A stretch of DNA of 64,000 nt from Terracoccus sp. 273MFTsu3.1 (lineage in GTDB: Bacteria; Actinomycetota; Actinomycetes; Actinomycetales; Dermatophilaceae), in NCBI RefSeq assembly GCF_000383675.1, contig NZ_KB911821.1, positions 124,001 through 188,000 of the forward strand, given 5' to 3'. Below are positions 49,368-58,726 of this stretch, one piece after another. The notes below the pieces were generated by a model. It was not told the origin of the DNA. It saw only the letters and a program-made list of their open reading frames with translations, and searched no databases. The first letter of the stretch is position 1, and each line of letters begins with the position of its first letter. The translations under genes and the position numbers were made by a program.

Positions 49368-50938
49368 CGGACCACTCCCGACCGGTCGTGCGAGACGACG
49401 GTCCGCAGGGCATCGAGGTCGACCGCCCCGGACCGGCCCCGCCGCGGCACCGCGTCGACGAGGACGACGTCGTCGGGTCGCCAGGCCTCGTCGGCGAGCG
49501 CCGCCCACGCGGCGTGCACGAGACGGCTCACCCGTGACGCCGTCGATGCGTGGGCCCTGCCGAGCTCGCCTACCGGGACGACGGCGAGGACCACCTGCTC
49601 GTCGCCCGTGACCGCGTCGGGCAGCCCGACGAGGGCGCAGTCGCTGACGACGTCTGCGAGCCCGTCGAGGAGGAGCGGCTCGACGAGCTCCGGGTAGATG
49701 TTGGCCTGTCCGCGGATGATCATGTTCTTGGCCCGACCGGCGAGCAGGAGCGTGCCGTCGGCGGCCAGCTCGCCGAGGTCTCCGGTGTGCACCTCCCGGC
49801 TCGGCGGCTCCCCCGCCAGACGGTGTCGCGCCTGCGCCGCCCGCACGACGAGCTCGCCCACCCCGTCGGGGCCCGGCTCGTCGACGCGCACCGAGACACC
49901 GGGAAGCGGCCGTCCGAGGCTCGTGCGCCCGGAGGGTGACGCCAGGACGTCGGCCCCGGTGGCGACGGAGACCGGCAGCGCTTCGGTGAGCCCGTAGACC
50001 GCGCGCACGTCCAAACCCGGGGCGAGGGACTCGAGACGTCCCACCATGGCCGGCAGCACGGGCGCCCCGCCCATGGCGACGTGCCGCACGGTCGGTGGCA
50101 GCCCCCGGGTGGCCGCCGCGAGCACCTTGGCCGGCACGGCATACACGTGGGTCGCTGCCTCGCGAGCCGCCTGGCGCAGCCACGCCTCCGGTGACGCCGT
50201 GACCGGCGGGAGCGACCAGACGGCCCCGGCCACGAGGGTCGGCAGGCCGATCATCAGCTGGTCCGTGTGCATGATGACGTCGGTGTCGAGGTCGAGTCCC
50301 GAGACGGCGGCGCGGACCCCTGCCGAGAGCGACGCGAGGGTGTGCACGACCGCACGCGGCGCTGCGGTCGAGCCCGACGTGAAGACGACGAGCGCGTCGC
50401 ACCCGGGATCATCCACGACGGGCGCCGACTGCACCGCTGCCAGGTGCTCCCACCGGGTCGCAGAGCGCGGCACCCCGGGAAGTCGTGGGCCGGTGACGAC
50501 GTGGACGAGCCCCGCCGTCGACAGGTCGGGCAGCTGCAGGCCCGACGTGGCAGGCAGCCGCGCGAGCAGTGACGACAGAGGTCGGCGACCGGCGGCGTGG
50601 ACGAGGGTGTCCGCGACCGCCGCGCGCACGGGCACGACGCGACGCCGGACGTCGAGCAGCGCCTGCCCCGCCCCGGGGTCGGCCACGACGACCACGCCCC
50701 CGGCCAGGACGACACCGAGCGCGGCTGCGACGGCCCGCGGCGAGGGCCGGACCGCGAGCAGCACCCCGTCCCCCGGGCCGATGCCGTGGGCGGTGAGGTG
50801 GGCCGCCACGGCACGGACGTCGCGGCCGAGCTCGCCGTAGGTGACCGCCCGGGACCGGTGGTCCCGGATCGCCACCCGGTCCGGCTCGCCCGCCGCCCGG
50901 GTCAGGAGCGCCGTGACGAGGTCAGCCCCGCCGGTCAT
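49364..50938 (-). CDS. AMP-binding (adenylate-forming) enzyme, OleC-like
   Basis: 524 residues of the acyl-adenylate-forming superfamily. The motif AVYGLTEALPVSVAT is close to the YGATEALPV signature of OleC/LstC beta-lactone synthetases; GDLGELAADGTLLLAGR and ANIYPELVEPLL follow. Two usually conserved lysines look altered: the P-loop reads FTSGSTAAPRAVVHT and the C-terminal site RRGRSGAVDLDAL. It therefore may have unusual activity or be weak. Coupled by ATGA overlaps to the P450 and reductase genes. Confidence 0.75.
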   Translation of the reverse strand: MTGGADLVTALLTRAAGEPDRVAIRDHRSRAVTYGELGRDVRAVAAHLTAHGIGPGDGVLLAVRPSPRAVAAALGVVLAGGVVVVADPGAGQALLDVRRRVVPVRAAVADTLVHAAGRRPLSSLLARLPATSGLQLPDLSTAGLVHVVTGPRLPGVPRSATRWEHLAAVQSAPVVDDPGCDALVVFTSGSTAAPRAVVHTLASLSAGVRAAVSGLDLDTDVIMHTDQLMIGLPTLVAGAVWSLPPVTASPEAWLRQAAREAATHVYAVPAKVLAAATRGLPPTVRHVAMGGAPVLPAMVGRLESLAPGLDVRAVYGLTEALPVSVATGADVLASPSGRTSLGRPLPGVSVRVDEPGPDGVGELVVRAAQARHRLAGEPPSREVHTGDLGELAADGTLLLAGRAKNMIIRGQANIYPELVEPLLLDGLADVVSDCALVGLPDAVTGDEQVVLAVVPVGELGRAHASTASRVSRLVHAAWAALADEAWRPDDVVLVDAVPRRGRSGAVDLDALRTVVSHDRSGVVR

Positions 50939-52218
50939 GCGGTGCGGCCCGCGCTCCCGGCGCCGCTGGCGCTCGCGCGCGCCGCCGCGCCCGCCCCCGC
51001 GCTCGCAGTCACCTTCGCCTTCGCCTTCGCACGGTGGGTGTCCGGGCTGCGGACCGTCAGCTCGGCGTATCTCGGCACGAGAACGCGTCGGGCGGCACGT
51101 CGGCCCGTCACGACGAGGCCCTGATCTGCTGCGACCTCCAGGAGCATGCCGGTCATGGCCCGCAGCTCGGCCAGAGCGAGTGGCGCACCGAAGCAGAAGT
51201 GCGGGCCGGCCCCGAACCACAGGTGGCGCAGGTCGCCCGCGGCGGGTCGTCCCGGGTCGAAGCCCCCGTCGCGTCGGGTCGCCCACCACAGCAGCACGAC
51301 GACGCGCTCGTCGGCACGCAACCGGACCCCGTCGATCTCGGTCGGGCGAACGACCCGACGCAGGGTCGCGAGACTCGGCGTCGTCATGCGCAGGCCCTCG
51401 GCGACGACGTCGTCGAGTCGGCACACCTGCGCCGCGCGCGGCTCGAGGAGGCCCGCGTCGGCCAGCTGGCCCACGATCCGCGGCACGGCGCTGCTGACCG
51501 TGCCCGTGCCGGTGAGGAAGAGCGCGGCGGCCAGGGACCGGGCGTCGTCGATCGGGGCGCCCTGCTGCGCCAGCCGACCCATGACCGTGTCGGACGAGGC
51601 TGCAGCATGGGCGGACTCGGCGGCGTCCTGCACGACGGTGAGGGCCGCGCGCGCCCGGTGGGTCGCACCCGCGTCGAAGCTGCGCGTGCGCCACGTGACC
51701 ATCGACTCGATGGCGTCGCTCGCCTCGAGGAGCACCGCCGGCGGCGTCTCGGGGTCGAGCCCGACGACTGCCCCGATCACGGCGGCGGACACCTCACGTG
51801 CGAGCCGCACGACGTCGACCTCCTCCCCCTGCCGCAGCCGCGCTCCGGTTTCCGCGACGATGGGACGGGCCGCAGAGTCACAGACCTCGCGCACGACACG
51901 GGGCGAGAAGAGGTCGGCGAGGGAGTGCCGCAGGCGGCGGTGGTCGTCGCCCTCCATGTTGAGCAGCACCCGGTCGCCGAGCACCGAGGTCCAGAGCGCC
52001 CCGGACGACCCCGGGCCGTTCTTGGCGAACGTCTCCGTGTCGGTGAGCACCGCCCGAGCCGACCGCGGATCGGCGACGAGCACGCCGACGCCGGGGACGC
52101 GTACGACACCGCGCCGCGACACCGCCGCGTCGACGACGCGGGCGACGACGGGGTGTGCCGAGCGGATCAGCCGGGACTCCCAGCGGCTCCCGGGGTCGGT
52201 CGGTGCGAGCGCCCTCAC
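50935..52218 (-). CDS. Cytochrome P450 (first)
   Basis: 427 residues. Haem loop FGAGPHFCFGAPL (Cys about 342) is intact. The I-helix reads ALFLTGTGTVSS where AGxET is usual, so the conserved acidic residue is missing while the Thr is kept. The last 40 residues are an Ala/Lys/Ser/Gly low-complexity tail (KAKAKVTASAGAGAA). GTG start overlaps the glycosyltransferase stop by four bases. Probably oxidises the product of the thiolase/ligase pathway. Confidence 0.85.
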   Translation of the reverse strand: MRALAPTDPGSRWESRLIRSAHPVVARVVDAAVSRRGVVRVPGVGVLVADPRSARAVLTDTETFAKNGPGSSGALWTSVLGDRVLLNMEGDDHRRLRHSLADLFSPRVVREVCDSAARPIVAETGARLRQGEEVDVVRLAREVSAAVIGAVVGLDPETPPAVLLEASDAIESMVTWRTRSFDAGATHRARAALTVVQDAAESAHAAASSDTVMGRLAQQGAPIDDARSLAAALFLTGTGTVSSAVPRIVGQLADAGLLEPRAAQVCRLDDVVAEGLRMTTPSLATLRRVVRPTEIDGVRLRADERVVVLLWWATRRDGGFDPGRPAAGDLRHLWFGAGPHFCFGAPLALAELRAMTGMLLEVAADQGLVVTGRRAARRVLVPRYAELTVRSPDTHRAKAKAKVTASAGAGAAARASASGAGSAGRTA

Positions 52219-53006
52219 GCGACGCCCCGGACGTCGACGACGTCGGGGCGGTGGCCGTGGTCGAGGTACCACCGCAGGGTGTTGCGCAGGCCGTAGGCCC
52301 GGAGGCGTCGCACCGACGCGTGCACGACGAGGCCACGGTGGTACTCGATGCGGGAGCTGACCCGCCGCACCCGGTTGACGAGCTCGCGGTCCTCGTGGAG
52401 CTCCTCGATGGCGGTGCGGGGGAAGCCACCGCTCGCCTCGTAGGCCGCGGCGCTGACGCCGATGTTGCAGCCGGGGCTCATCCGGTAGGGCCCGTGCAGC
52501 TCGGGAGACCGGTTGCTCGGACGGAAGCGGCCGAACGTCTGGCACAGCCCGATGACCCCGGGAAGCACGACCCGCTCCCACGGCTGCAGGCGCACCTCGT
52601 CGGTGCGGGCGCGCATCGGCCCGGTCACGAGGTCGGCGCCACCGGCGAAGGCACGCCGACCGACGGCGGTCCACTCGCGGACCGGCAGCGTGTCGGCGTC
52701 CGTGCGCAGCACGTGCGTCGCTCCGTGCGCGATGGCGTGGCGCACACCCGTGTCGGAGGCCGCGCCGGTCCCCTTGCGCGGCTCGGCGACGACCGTGACG
52801 TCGAGATCGTATGCCGCACAGGCTCTTTCGACCTCGTCCGCGGTCCCGTCCGTGCTGGCGTTGTCGACGACGACGAGCCGGAAGTCTCGGTCACGCTGGG
52901 CTGCGATCGCTGCGACGGTCCGCCCGATGCCCGCCTGTTCGTTGAAGGCCGGCACGACGACCCAGAGGCGGACTCCCCCGGCGCCCGAGGCCGCGGGAGA
53001 GGTCAC
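52215..53006 (-). CDS. Family 2 glycosyltransferase
   Basis: 263-residue GT-A glycosyltransferase: WVVVPAFNEQAGIGRTVAAI at the N-terminus, VVDNASTDGTADEV, TDADTLPV (DxD metal site) and a C-terminal IEELHEDRELVNRVRR. No membrane helix is evident. Donor and acceptor are unknown. The GTG overlaps the upstream thiolase stop by four bases, tying it to the lipid cluster. Confidence 0.85.
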   Translation of the reverse strand: MTSPAASGAGGVRLWVVVPAFNEQAGIGRTVAAIAAQRDRDFRLVVVDNASTDGTADEVERACAAYDLDVTVVAEPRKGTGAASDTGVRHAIAHGATHVLRTDADTLPVREWTAVGRRAFAGGADLVTGPMRARTDEVRLQPWERVVLPGVIGLCQTFGRFRPSNRSPELHGPYRMSPGCNIGVSAAAYEASGGFPRTAIEELHEDRELVNRVRRVSSRIEYHRGLVVHASVRRLRAYGLRNTLRWYLDHGHRPDVVDVRGVA

Positions 53007-54025
53007 CAGCGCACCGCCATCGTGCCCACGCTGATGCCACCGGCCAGGCCCACGAGCAGGACGGGCTGGCCCGGTCGGGCCAGGTCGAGCCGCTCGATCT
53101 GCTGCCACTGGAGGGGCAGCGTGGCCGAGGCGCAGTTGCCGTGGTCGGGCAGCGTCTCGACGACGAGGTCGCGACGGAGGCCGAGGCGTGCGGCGAAGAC
53201 GTCGAGGTAGGGCATGGCGACCTGGTGGACGGCGACGGCCGCGAAGTCCTCGAACCCGAGCCCGTCGGCCTTGAGGGCTCGGTGGATCTCCTCGACGTCG
53301 ACGCTGTCGAAGGCCCGGCGCAGGCGCGCGCCGTCCATGACGAAGTAGCCCTTGTCGACGTCGCGGGGATGGCGGGTGCCGCCGGCGGGGAGCTGGCCGA
53401 CGGACCAGTGCCGCGACTCCGCGGTGAACCAACGGTGCAGGATCTCGCCGCGTGCGCCCGGAGCGGCTCGCTCGACGAGCGCTGCGGCCCCGGCATCACT
53501 CATCGTGTAGCCGGGCACCGACTCGACGAACTGGCGGGCGTCCCGCACGCTCCAGCGCGCGGCACGCGACGGCATCTCACCGGTGACGACGAGCACGCGT
53601 TCGTACTGACCCATGGCGACGAGGGCCTCGGCGACTTGGACGCCGTTGAGCCAGGAGTTGCACGCGTTCTTGACGTCCATGACGGGGCACCGCGCACCGA
53701 GCAGGTCGGCCACGATGTGCGAGGTGGCGGGCTCGACGAGGTCCTGCGACGCCGAGGCGAAGACGAGGAGGTCGACGTCGGCGACGTCGAGGCCGAGCAA
53801 CGCCAGCGACGCGGACGCCGCCTGTGCGGCCAGGTCGGACGCCTGCGTGTCGTGACCGGCGTGGTGGATGCGCCGCACCCCGGTGAGGCGTCCGAGGACC
53901 CCGGTCGGAGGCACGAACCCGTCACTCGCGCCGACGACGCGGGCCTCGACCTCCTCGACGGTGAGGACGTGCTCGGCGACGTGCGCGCTGACCCCGGTGA
54001 TCCGGCTGGACGGGCGACTGGACAT
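53003..54025 (-). CDS. KAS III / OleA-like thiolase
   Basis: 340-residue thiolase-fold condensing enzyme. The catalytic triad is visible: Cys about 122 in VKNACNSWLNG, His about 267 in AVHQVAMPYLD and Asn about 297 in DHGNCASATLPL. The C-terminus GGISVGTMAVRW is standard. By context with OleC- and OleD-like genes it probably joins two acyl groups (OleA head-to-head) rather than acting as FabH; this is inference. GGGAGGG lies ten bases before the ATG. Confidence 0.82.
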   Translation of the reverse strand: MSSRPSSRITGVSAHVAEHVLTVEEVEARVVGASDGFVPPTGVLGRLTGVRRIHHAGHDTQASDLAAQAASASLALLGLDVADVDLLVFASASQDLVEPATSHIVADLLGARCPVMDVKNACNSWLNGVQVAEALVAMGQYERVLVVTGEMPSRAARWSVRDARQFVESVPGYTMSDAGAAALVERAAPGARGEILHRWFTAESRHWSVGQLPAGGTRHPRDVDKGYFVMDGARLRRAFDSVDVEEIHRALKADGLGFEDFAAVAVHQVAMPYLDVFAARLGLRRDLVVETLPDHGNCASATLPLQWQQIERLDLARPGQPVLLVGLAGGISVGTMAVRW

Positions 54026-54079
54026 GCGAACGCGGCCCTCCCTGACTCGGCGTCGTGGCCCCTCCGGAGCCGTGCGGGC

Positions 54080-54089
54080 AGTTTACGGT
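54080..54089. promoter_or_regulatory. Divergent -10 boxes sharing a TA step (lipid operon and second P450)
   Basis: AGTTTACGGT reads TAAACT towards the thiolase operon and TACGGT towards the P450; the boxes overlap by TA at 54084-54085. The plus box is six bases from ATG 54096, implying a leaderless P450 mRNA. Same geometry as at 14174-14183. Confidence 0.55.
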
Positions 54090-54095
54090 GAGCCC

Positions 54096-55400
54096 ATGCC
54101 ACCCGCGCTGAGCCGACGTACTCAGGCCCGCGGCGTCGGCACCGAGCGGGCGGTCGAGCGCGCGCTCGCGCGGGCGGTCGAGCGGGCGGCCGCCGGCCAC
54201 GAGCGACGCGTCATCTGGTCGGCCGACCCGCGTCTGGGACTGCTCGTCACCGCAGCGCGGCTCGGGCCCCCGATCCTCCGGGTGCCGCGACTCGGCTGGC
54301 TGGTACGCGACCCCGTCCTCATCAGGGAGCTGCTCGTCGACCACCGGTCGATGTCGCTGCTCGGCGAGGGCGGCGTCGGCCACCTCTGGTCGCAGGTGCT
54401 CGGCGACTGGGTCGAGGACCTCTTCGACGGCCGCGGCCACCACTCCCTGCGCACACGGGCCCGCGACCTCTTCACCGAGGCGGCGGCCCACGACCTCGTC
54501 GCGGAGGCTGCCGGCCCCGTGACCGAGCTGCTCGGGCGACGCCTGCGCGAGGGAGGAGCCGTCGACGTCACCGACCTCGCGCGGGTCCTCGTCGGCCGGC
54601 TCGTCGTGGCCATGCTCGGCATCGACGTCGCGACCTTCGCCGTCGAGTCTGCCGCCTCCGGCCTCGACGACGACGGCTGGGGCCCCTACCGCCTCGTCTT
54701 CGCCCGCGGGGAGGAGCTCGCCGCGCTGGCCCTCGGCACGCAGTCCGACACGACGCTGTCCGCCGACACCGTGCGCCGCGCCACGCACCTCCTCGGCGGG
54801 CTCACGGCGGGGGTCGCCGCGGCATACCGCTCCTCCCCCGGCACGACGGTCCTCGGTCGCTGCCGCGAGCTCGGCGTCACCGAGCAGGAGGCGACGGGCC
54901 TGGCCTCGCTGCTGCTCGTCGCCGGGACGGAGACGGCGGCGAGCGCGATCGCCCGCACCACGGCCCTGCTCGCCGACACGCGGCAGGCGGCACGGATGTG
55001 TGCGGCGACGGGCACCGAGCGGCACGCCCTCGTCGACGTCGCCGTCCGCGAAGGACTGCGGGTCACGACACCGGCCCCGGTGATCGGGCGGCACGTGGCG
55101 AAGGACGTCACCGTGGGCGGTCGACGGCTCCGGGCCGGAGACCGCGTCCTGGCCCTGACCTACGTCGCCAACACCGCCCTCGGGGCCTTCGACCTCGACC
55201 GGCCCTACCTGCCCGACAACCGGCACCTGTGGTTCGGGGCGGGACGACACCTCTGCCTCGGCGCTCCGGTGGCGCGTGCCGAGCTGCGGGCCGTGCTCAC
55301 CGCGCTCGTCGACGCGGGCCCGTGGACCGTCGTCGACCGTGAGCCCGCTCGCCGGGTGCTCATCCCGACCTACCGCCGCCTCGTCGTGGCCCGGGCCTGA
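54096..55400 (+). CDS. Cytochrome P450 (second)
   Basis: 434 residues, plainly distinct from the first P450. I-helix VAGTETAASA is canonical, EGLRVTTPAPVIGRHV contains the ExxR-region pattern (VREGLR), and the haem loop FGAGRHLCLGAPV has Cys about 387. It is divergent from the lipid operon and shares its promoter region. The N-terminus is Arg/Ala-rich with no membrane anchor, as in bacterial soluble P450s. Confidence 0.86.
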   Translation: MPPALSRRTQARGVGTERAVERALARAVERAAAGHERRVIWSADPRLGLLVTAARLGPPILRVPRLGWLVRDPVLIRELLVDHRSMSLLGEGGVGHLWSQVLGDWVEDLFDGRGHHSLRTRARDLFTEAAAHDLVAEAAGPVTELLGRRLREGGAVDVTDLARVLVGRLVVAMLGIDVATFAVESAASGLDDDGWGPYRLVFARGEELAALALGTQSDTTLSADTVRRATHLLGGLTAGVAAAYRSSPGTTVLGRCRELGVTEQEATGLASLLLVAGTETAASAIARTTALLADTRQAARMCAATGTERHALVDVAVREGLRVTTPAPVIGRHVAKDVTVGGRRLRAGDRVLALTYVANTALGAFDLDRPYLPDNRHLWFGAGRHLCLGAPVARAELRAVLTALVDAGPWTVVDREPARRVLIPTYRRLVVARA

Positions 55401-55425
55401 GACCCGACCCGACCGGCCCGACGCG

Positions 55426-56208
55426 TCAGGGCCACCAGCCGAGCAGGCTCCCGCCGATCTTGACGATGAAGGCGCTGACGACGAGGACGAAGACGACGCG
55501 CACGAAGCCGCTCCCCTTGGCCACCGCCGTGCGGGCCCCGACGTAGCCGCCGAGCAGGTTGGCCCCGGCGATGACGAACCCGACCTTGAAGATCACGAGA
55601 CCCATCGGCAGGAAAACCGTCAGCGCCCCGAGGTTCGTCGCGAAGTTCGCGATCTTGGCCTTGGCGCTCGCCTCGAGGAAGTTGTAGCCGAGCAGGCCCA
55701 CGAGGGCGAAGACGAGGAAGCTGCCCGTGCCCGGACCCAGCGCTCCGTCGTAGACCCCGATGCTGAAGCCGGTCAGCATCGCGAGCACGGTGTGCTTGGC
55801 GCCGTGGAAGCGGCGGATCGACTGCGTGCCGAGGTCCGGCTTGAAGAGCGTGTAGGCGCCGACGAGGACCAGGAGCACGAGGATGATCGGGTTGAAGGCC
55901 GACTTGGGGATGTGCAGCCCGATGAGCGCTCCGCCGATCGACCCGACGTAGGCGACGGCCGCCATCGGCAGCGCCGTGCGCAGGTCGGGGCGCACGCGCC
56001 GGTAGAAGGTGACCGAGCTCGTCGCCGTGCCGAAGATCGAGCCGAACTTGTTCGTCGCGAGCAGCTGCGCCGGGGACGCGCCGGGGAGGCCGATGAGCAG
56101 TGCCGGCAGCTGCACGAGGCCACCCCCGCCCACGACGGCGTCGATCCAGCCCGCGACGAACGCCGCGGCCCCGAGGAAGGCGAGGGTCGTGAGGGTCGGG
56201 TCGCTCAC
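55426..56208 (-). CDS. TauE/SafE-family membrane exporter
   Basis: 260-residue protein with about eight helices. GWIDAVVGGGGLVQLPALL near the N-terminus and the repeated GFSIGVYDGALGPGTGSF are typical of the TauE/SafE family, which exports sulphonates, sulphite or related anions. Substrate unknown. GTG start overlaps the HAD gene stop (GTGA). Confidence 0.85.
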   Translation of the reverse strand: MSDPTLTTLAFLGAAAFVAGWIDAVVGGGGLVQLPALLIGLPGASPAQLLATNKFGSIFGTATSSVTFYRRVRPDLRTALPMAAVAYVGSIGGALIGLHIPKSAFNPIILVLLVLVGAYTLFKPDLGTQSIRRFHGAKHTVLAMLTGFSIGVYDGALGPGTGSFLVFALVGLLGYNFLEASAKAKIANFATNLGALTVFLPMGLVIFKVGFVIAGANLLGGYVGARTAVAKGSGFVRVVFVLVVSAFIVKIGGSLLGWWP

Positions 56209-56951
56209 GCGTCCGCACCGTGGACGCGGGCGTTCCACGACTCGACGATGGTGAGCACGTCGCCGAGCTCGTGCGCCACGGCGTCGGGCGTCGCGTCGTG
56301 CGAGACCTGCTGGTCGAGCGGGATGCTCGAGTGCGGCACCCAGATGGCGCGCATGCCGACCTGCTGGGGACCGTGCACGTCCTCGTAGGACCGGTCGCCG
56401 ACGTAGGCGCACTCAGCGGGCTCGACACCGGCCGCACGGGCGGCGTGGGCGAAGATCTCGGGCTGCGGCTTCACCCACGGGGTCTCGCTGGAATAGACGT
56501 CGACGTCGACGAGGTCGAGCACGCCGTCCCGCTCGAAGATCGACCGGTGGTAGTCGCGGTCCCACAGCGTGTTGGACAGCACGCCGACACGGATCCCCTT
56601 CTCGCGCAAGCCTTCCCACAGAGGGCGGATCTCCGGTGCCGTGATGGTGTGTGGCTCCCACAGGGCGCGGTATGCCGTGAGCGCCTCCTCGGCGCCCGGG
56701 TGGTCGTCCGTGACGCCGACCGACTCGAGCAGCTCGTGCAGACGTGCGCTGCCACACCCGCCGCGCCCGCGGCGCCACGCGGCGTCCTCGGCGGCGCAGA
56801 TGGCCGCGACGAACGCGGCGTGCGCGTCGCCCGTGTGACCGAGCCCGGCGGCATACGCCCCCCACGTGGCGTGGAAGTCCACCTCGTGCCAGGGCGTGAT
56901 GGTGCCGCCCCAGTCGAAGAGGACGGCCCGCACGGGCGGGACGGCCGTCAC
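56205..56951 (-). CDS. HAD-family hydrolase
   Basis: 248 residues. Motif I is VLFDWGGTI: the nucleophile Asp13 is present but the usual second Asp (position +2) is Gly. GVLSNT (motif II), VKPQPEIF (Lys, motif III) and [10 protein letters not shown] (motif IV) are intact. The FDWGGT variant is known in several HAD groups. Translationally coupled to proS and the exporter gene by GTGA overlaps. Substrate unknown. Confidence 0.85.
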   Translation of the reverse strand: MTAVPPVRAVLFDWGGTITPWHEVDFHATWGAYAAGLGHTGDAHAAFVAAICAAEDAAWRRGRGGCGSARLHELLESVGVTDDHPGAEEALTAYRALWEPHTITAPEIRPLWEGLREKGIRVGVLSNTLWDRDYHRSIFERDGVLDLVDVDVYSSETPWVKPQPEIFAHAARAAGVEPAECAYVGDRSYEDVHGPQQVGMRAIWVPHSSIPLDQQVSHDATPDAVAHELGDVLTIVESWNARVHGADA

Positions 56952-58726
56952 GAGCGCTCGACCTCCGCGGTGACCTCGGCGGTCAGGGCGGCGACGGCGT
57001 CGTCGACGGCGACCTCCCGGCGCTCGCCCGTGCGCCGGTCCTTGATCTCGACCGTGCCGTCGGCGAGGCCGCGACCGATGACGAGGATCGTCGGGATGCC
57101 GACGAGCTCGGAGTCCTTGAACTTCACGCCGGGGCTGACGCCCTTGCGGTCGTCGACGAGGACCGTGAGGCCCTGGATCTCGAGCTCGCGGGCGAGCTCC
57201 TCGGCCTTGACGAAGAGAACCTCGTCCTTGCCGGCGACGACGATGTGGACGTCGGCGGGCGCGAGCTCGCGCGGCCAGATGATGCCGGACTCGTCGTGGT
57301 TGCCCTCGACGACGCAGGCGACGGCCCGTGAGACGCCGACCCCGTAGGAGCCCATGACGACCGTGACGAGCTTGCCGTTCTGGTCGAGCACCTTGAGGTC
57401 GAGCGCCTCGGCGTACTTCGTGCCGAGCTGGAAGACGTGGCCCATCTCGATGCCGCGGGCCGTCGACAGCGTGTGGTCGCAGTTCGGGCAGGCGTCACCG
57501 GCGCGGACCTCGGCGGCCTCGATGATGCCGTCGGCCGTGAAGTCGCGGCCGGCGACGAGGTCGATGACGTGCTGGCCGGCGACGTTGGCACCAGTGACCC
57601 AGCGGCTGCCCTCGGCGATCCGGGGGTCGAGGAGGTAGCGGATGCCGGTCGTGCCCTCGAGCCCGAGCGCACCCGGGCCGATGTAGCCCTTGACGAGCGC
57701 CGGGTTGGCGGCGAAGTCGGCCTCGGTGAAGGCCTCCACCTCCGCCGGCTCGACCTGCGCGCCGAGGCGCTTCTCGTCGACCTCGCGGTCACCGGGGACG
57801 CCGATGGCGAGCGGCTCGCGGGTCCCGTCGGGCTGGACGAGCGTCACGACGACGTTCTTCAACGTGTCGCCCGCGGCCCACGGGCGGTCCTCGCGCGGGA
57901 AGCGCTCGTTGAGGTGCGCGACGAGCGTGTCGATGGTCGGGGTGTCGGGGGTGTCCTCGGCGTGCGCGGCGGGCACGCCGTCCCAGCCGACCGGGTCGGG
58001 GGTGGGCACGCGTACGGCCTCGACGTTGGCGGCGTAGCCGCAGCTCGTGCACCGCACGTAGGTGTCCTCGCCGACCTCGGCCGTCGCGAGGAACTCCTCA
58101 CTCTTGCTGCCACCCATGGCGCCCGCCATCGCCTCGACGATGACGTAGTGGAAGCCGAGGCGGTCGAAGATGCGGACGTAGGCCTCACGGTGCAGCTGGT
58201 AGCTCTTCTCGAGACCTGCGGCGTCGACGTCGAAGGAGTAGCTGTCCTTCATGACGAACTCGCGGCCCCGCAGGACGCCGGCGCGCGGACGGGCCTCGTC
58301 GCGGTACTTCGTCTGGATCTGGTAGATCGAGAGCGGCAGGTCCTTGTAGGAGCTGTAGAGGTCCTTGACCGTGAGGGTGAACATCTCCTCGTGGGTCGGG
58401 CCGAGGAGGTGGTCGGCGCCCTTGCGGTCCTGGAGGCGGAAGATGTTGTCGCCGTACTCGGTCCAGCGACCGGTGGCCTCGAAGGGCTCCTTGGGCAGCA
58501 GGGCCGGGAAGAGCAGCTCCTGGGCGCCGATGGCGTCCATCTCCTCGCGGACGATCTTCTCGACGTTGCGGAGCACGCGCAGGCCGAGGGGCAGCCACGT
58601 GTAGACGCCGGGGCTGACCCGGCGCACGTAGCCGGCGCGGACGAGCAGCCGGTGGCTCGGGACCTCTGCGTCCGCCGGGTCCTCACGAAGGGTTCGCAGG
58701 AACAGGGACGACATGTGCAGGGCCAC
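56948..58726 (-). CDS. proS: Proline--tRNA ligase
   Basis: 592-residue class II synthetase of the bacterial type. Motif 1/2/3 segments are visible ([48 protein letters not shown]), with the YbaK-like insertion domain in the middle and the HGTP anticodon-binding domain at the end. GTG start with GAGGAG five bases upstream; an internal ATG four codons later is possible. Heads the proS-HAD-exporter operon. Confidence 0.95.
   Translation of the reverse strand: MALHMSSLFLRTLREDPADAEVPSHRLLVRAGYVRRVSPGVYTWLPLGLRVLRNVEKIVREEMDAIGAQELLFPALLPKEPFEATGRWTEYGDNIFRLQDRKGADHLLGPTHEEMFTLTVKDLYSSYKDLPLSIYQIQTKYRDEARPRAGVLRGREFVMKDSYSFDVDAAGLEKSYQLHREAYVRIFDRLGFHYVIVEAMAGAMGGSKSEEFLATAEVGEDTYVRCTSCGYAANVEAVRVPTPDPVGWDGVPAAHAEDTPDTPTIDTLVAHLNERFPREDRPWAAGDTLKNVVVTLVQPDGTREPLAIGVPGDREVDEKRLGAQVEPAEVEAFTEADFAANPALVKGYIGPGALGLEGTTGIRYLLDPRIAEGSRWVTGANVAGQHVIDLVAGRDFTADGIIEAAEVRAGDACPNCDHTLSTARGIEMGHVFQLGTKYAEALDLKVLDQNGKLVTVVMGSYGVGVSRAVACVVEGNHDESGIIWPRELAPADVHIVVAGKDEVLFVKAEELARELEIQGLTVLVDDRKGVSPGVKFKDSELVGIPTILVIGRGLADGTVEIKDRRTGERREVAVDDAVAALTAEVTAEVERS

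Noticed and set aside
53003-54025. Housekeeping FabH
   Set aside because: No fatty-acid synthesis genes nearby, and it is coupled to ligase, P450 and reductase genes; not fully excluded.
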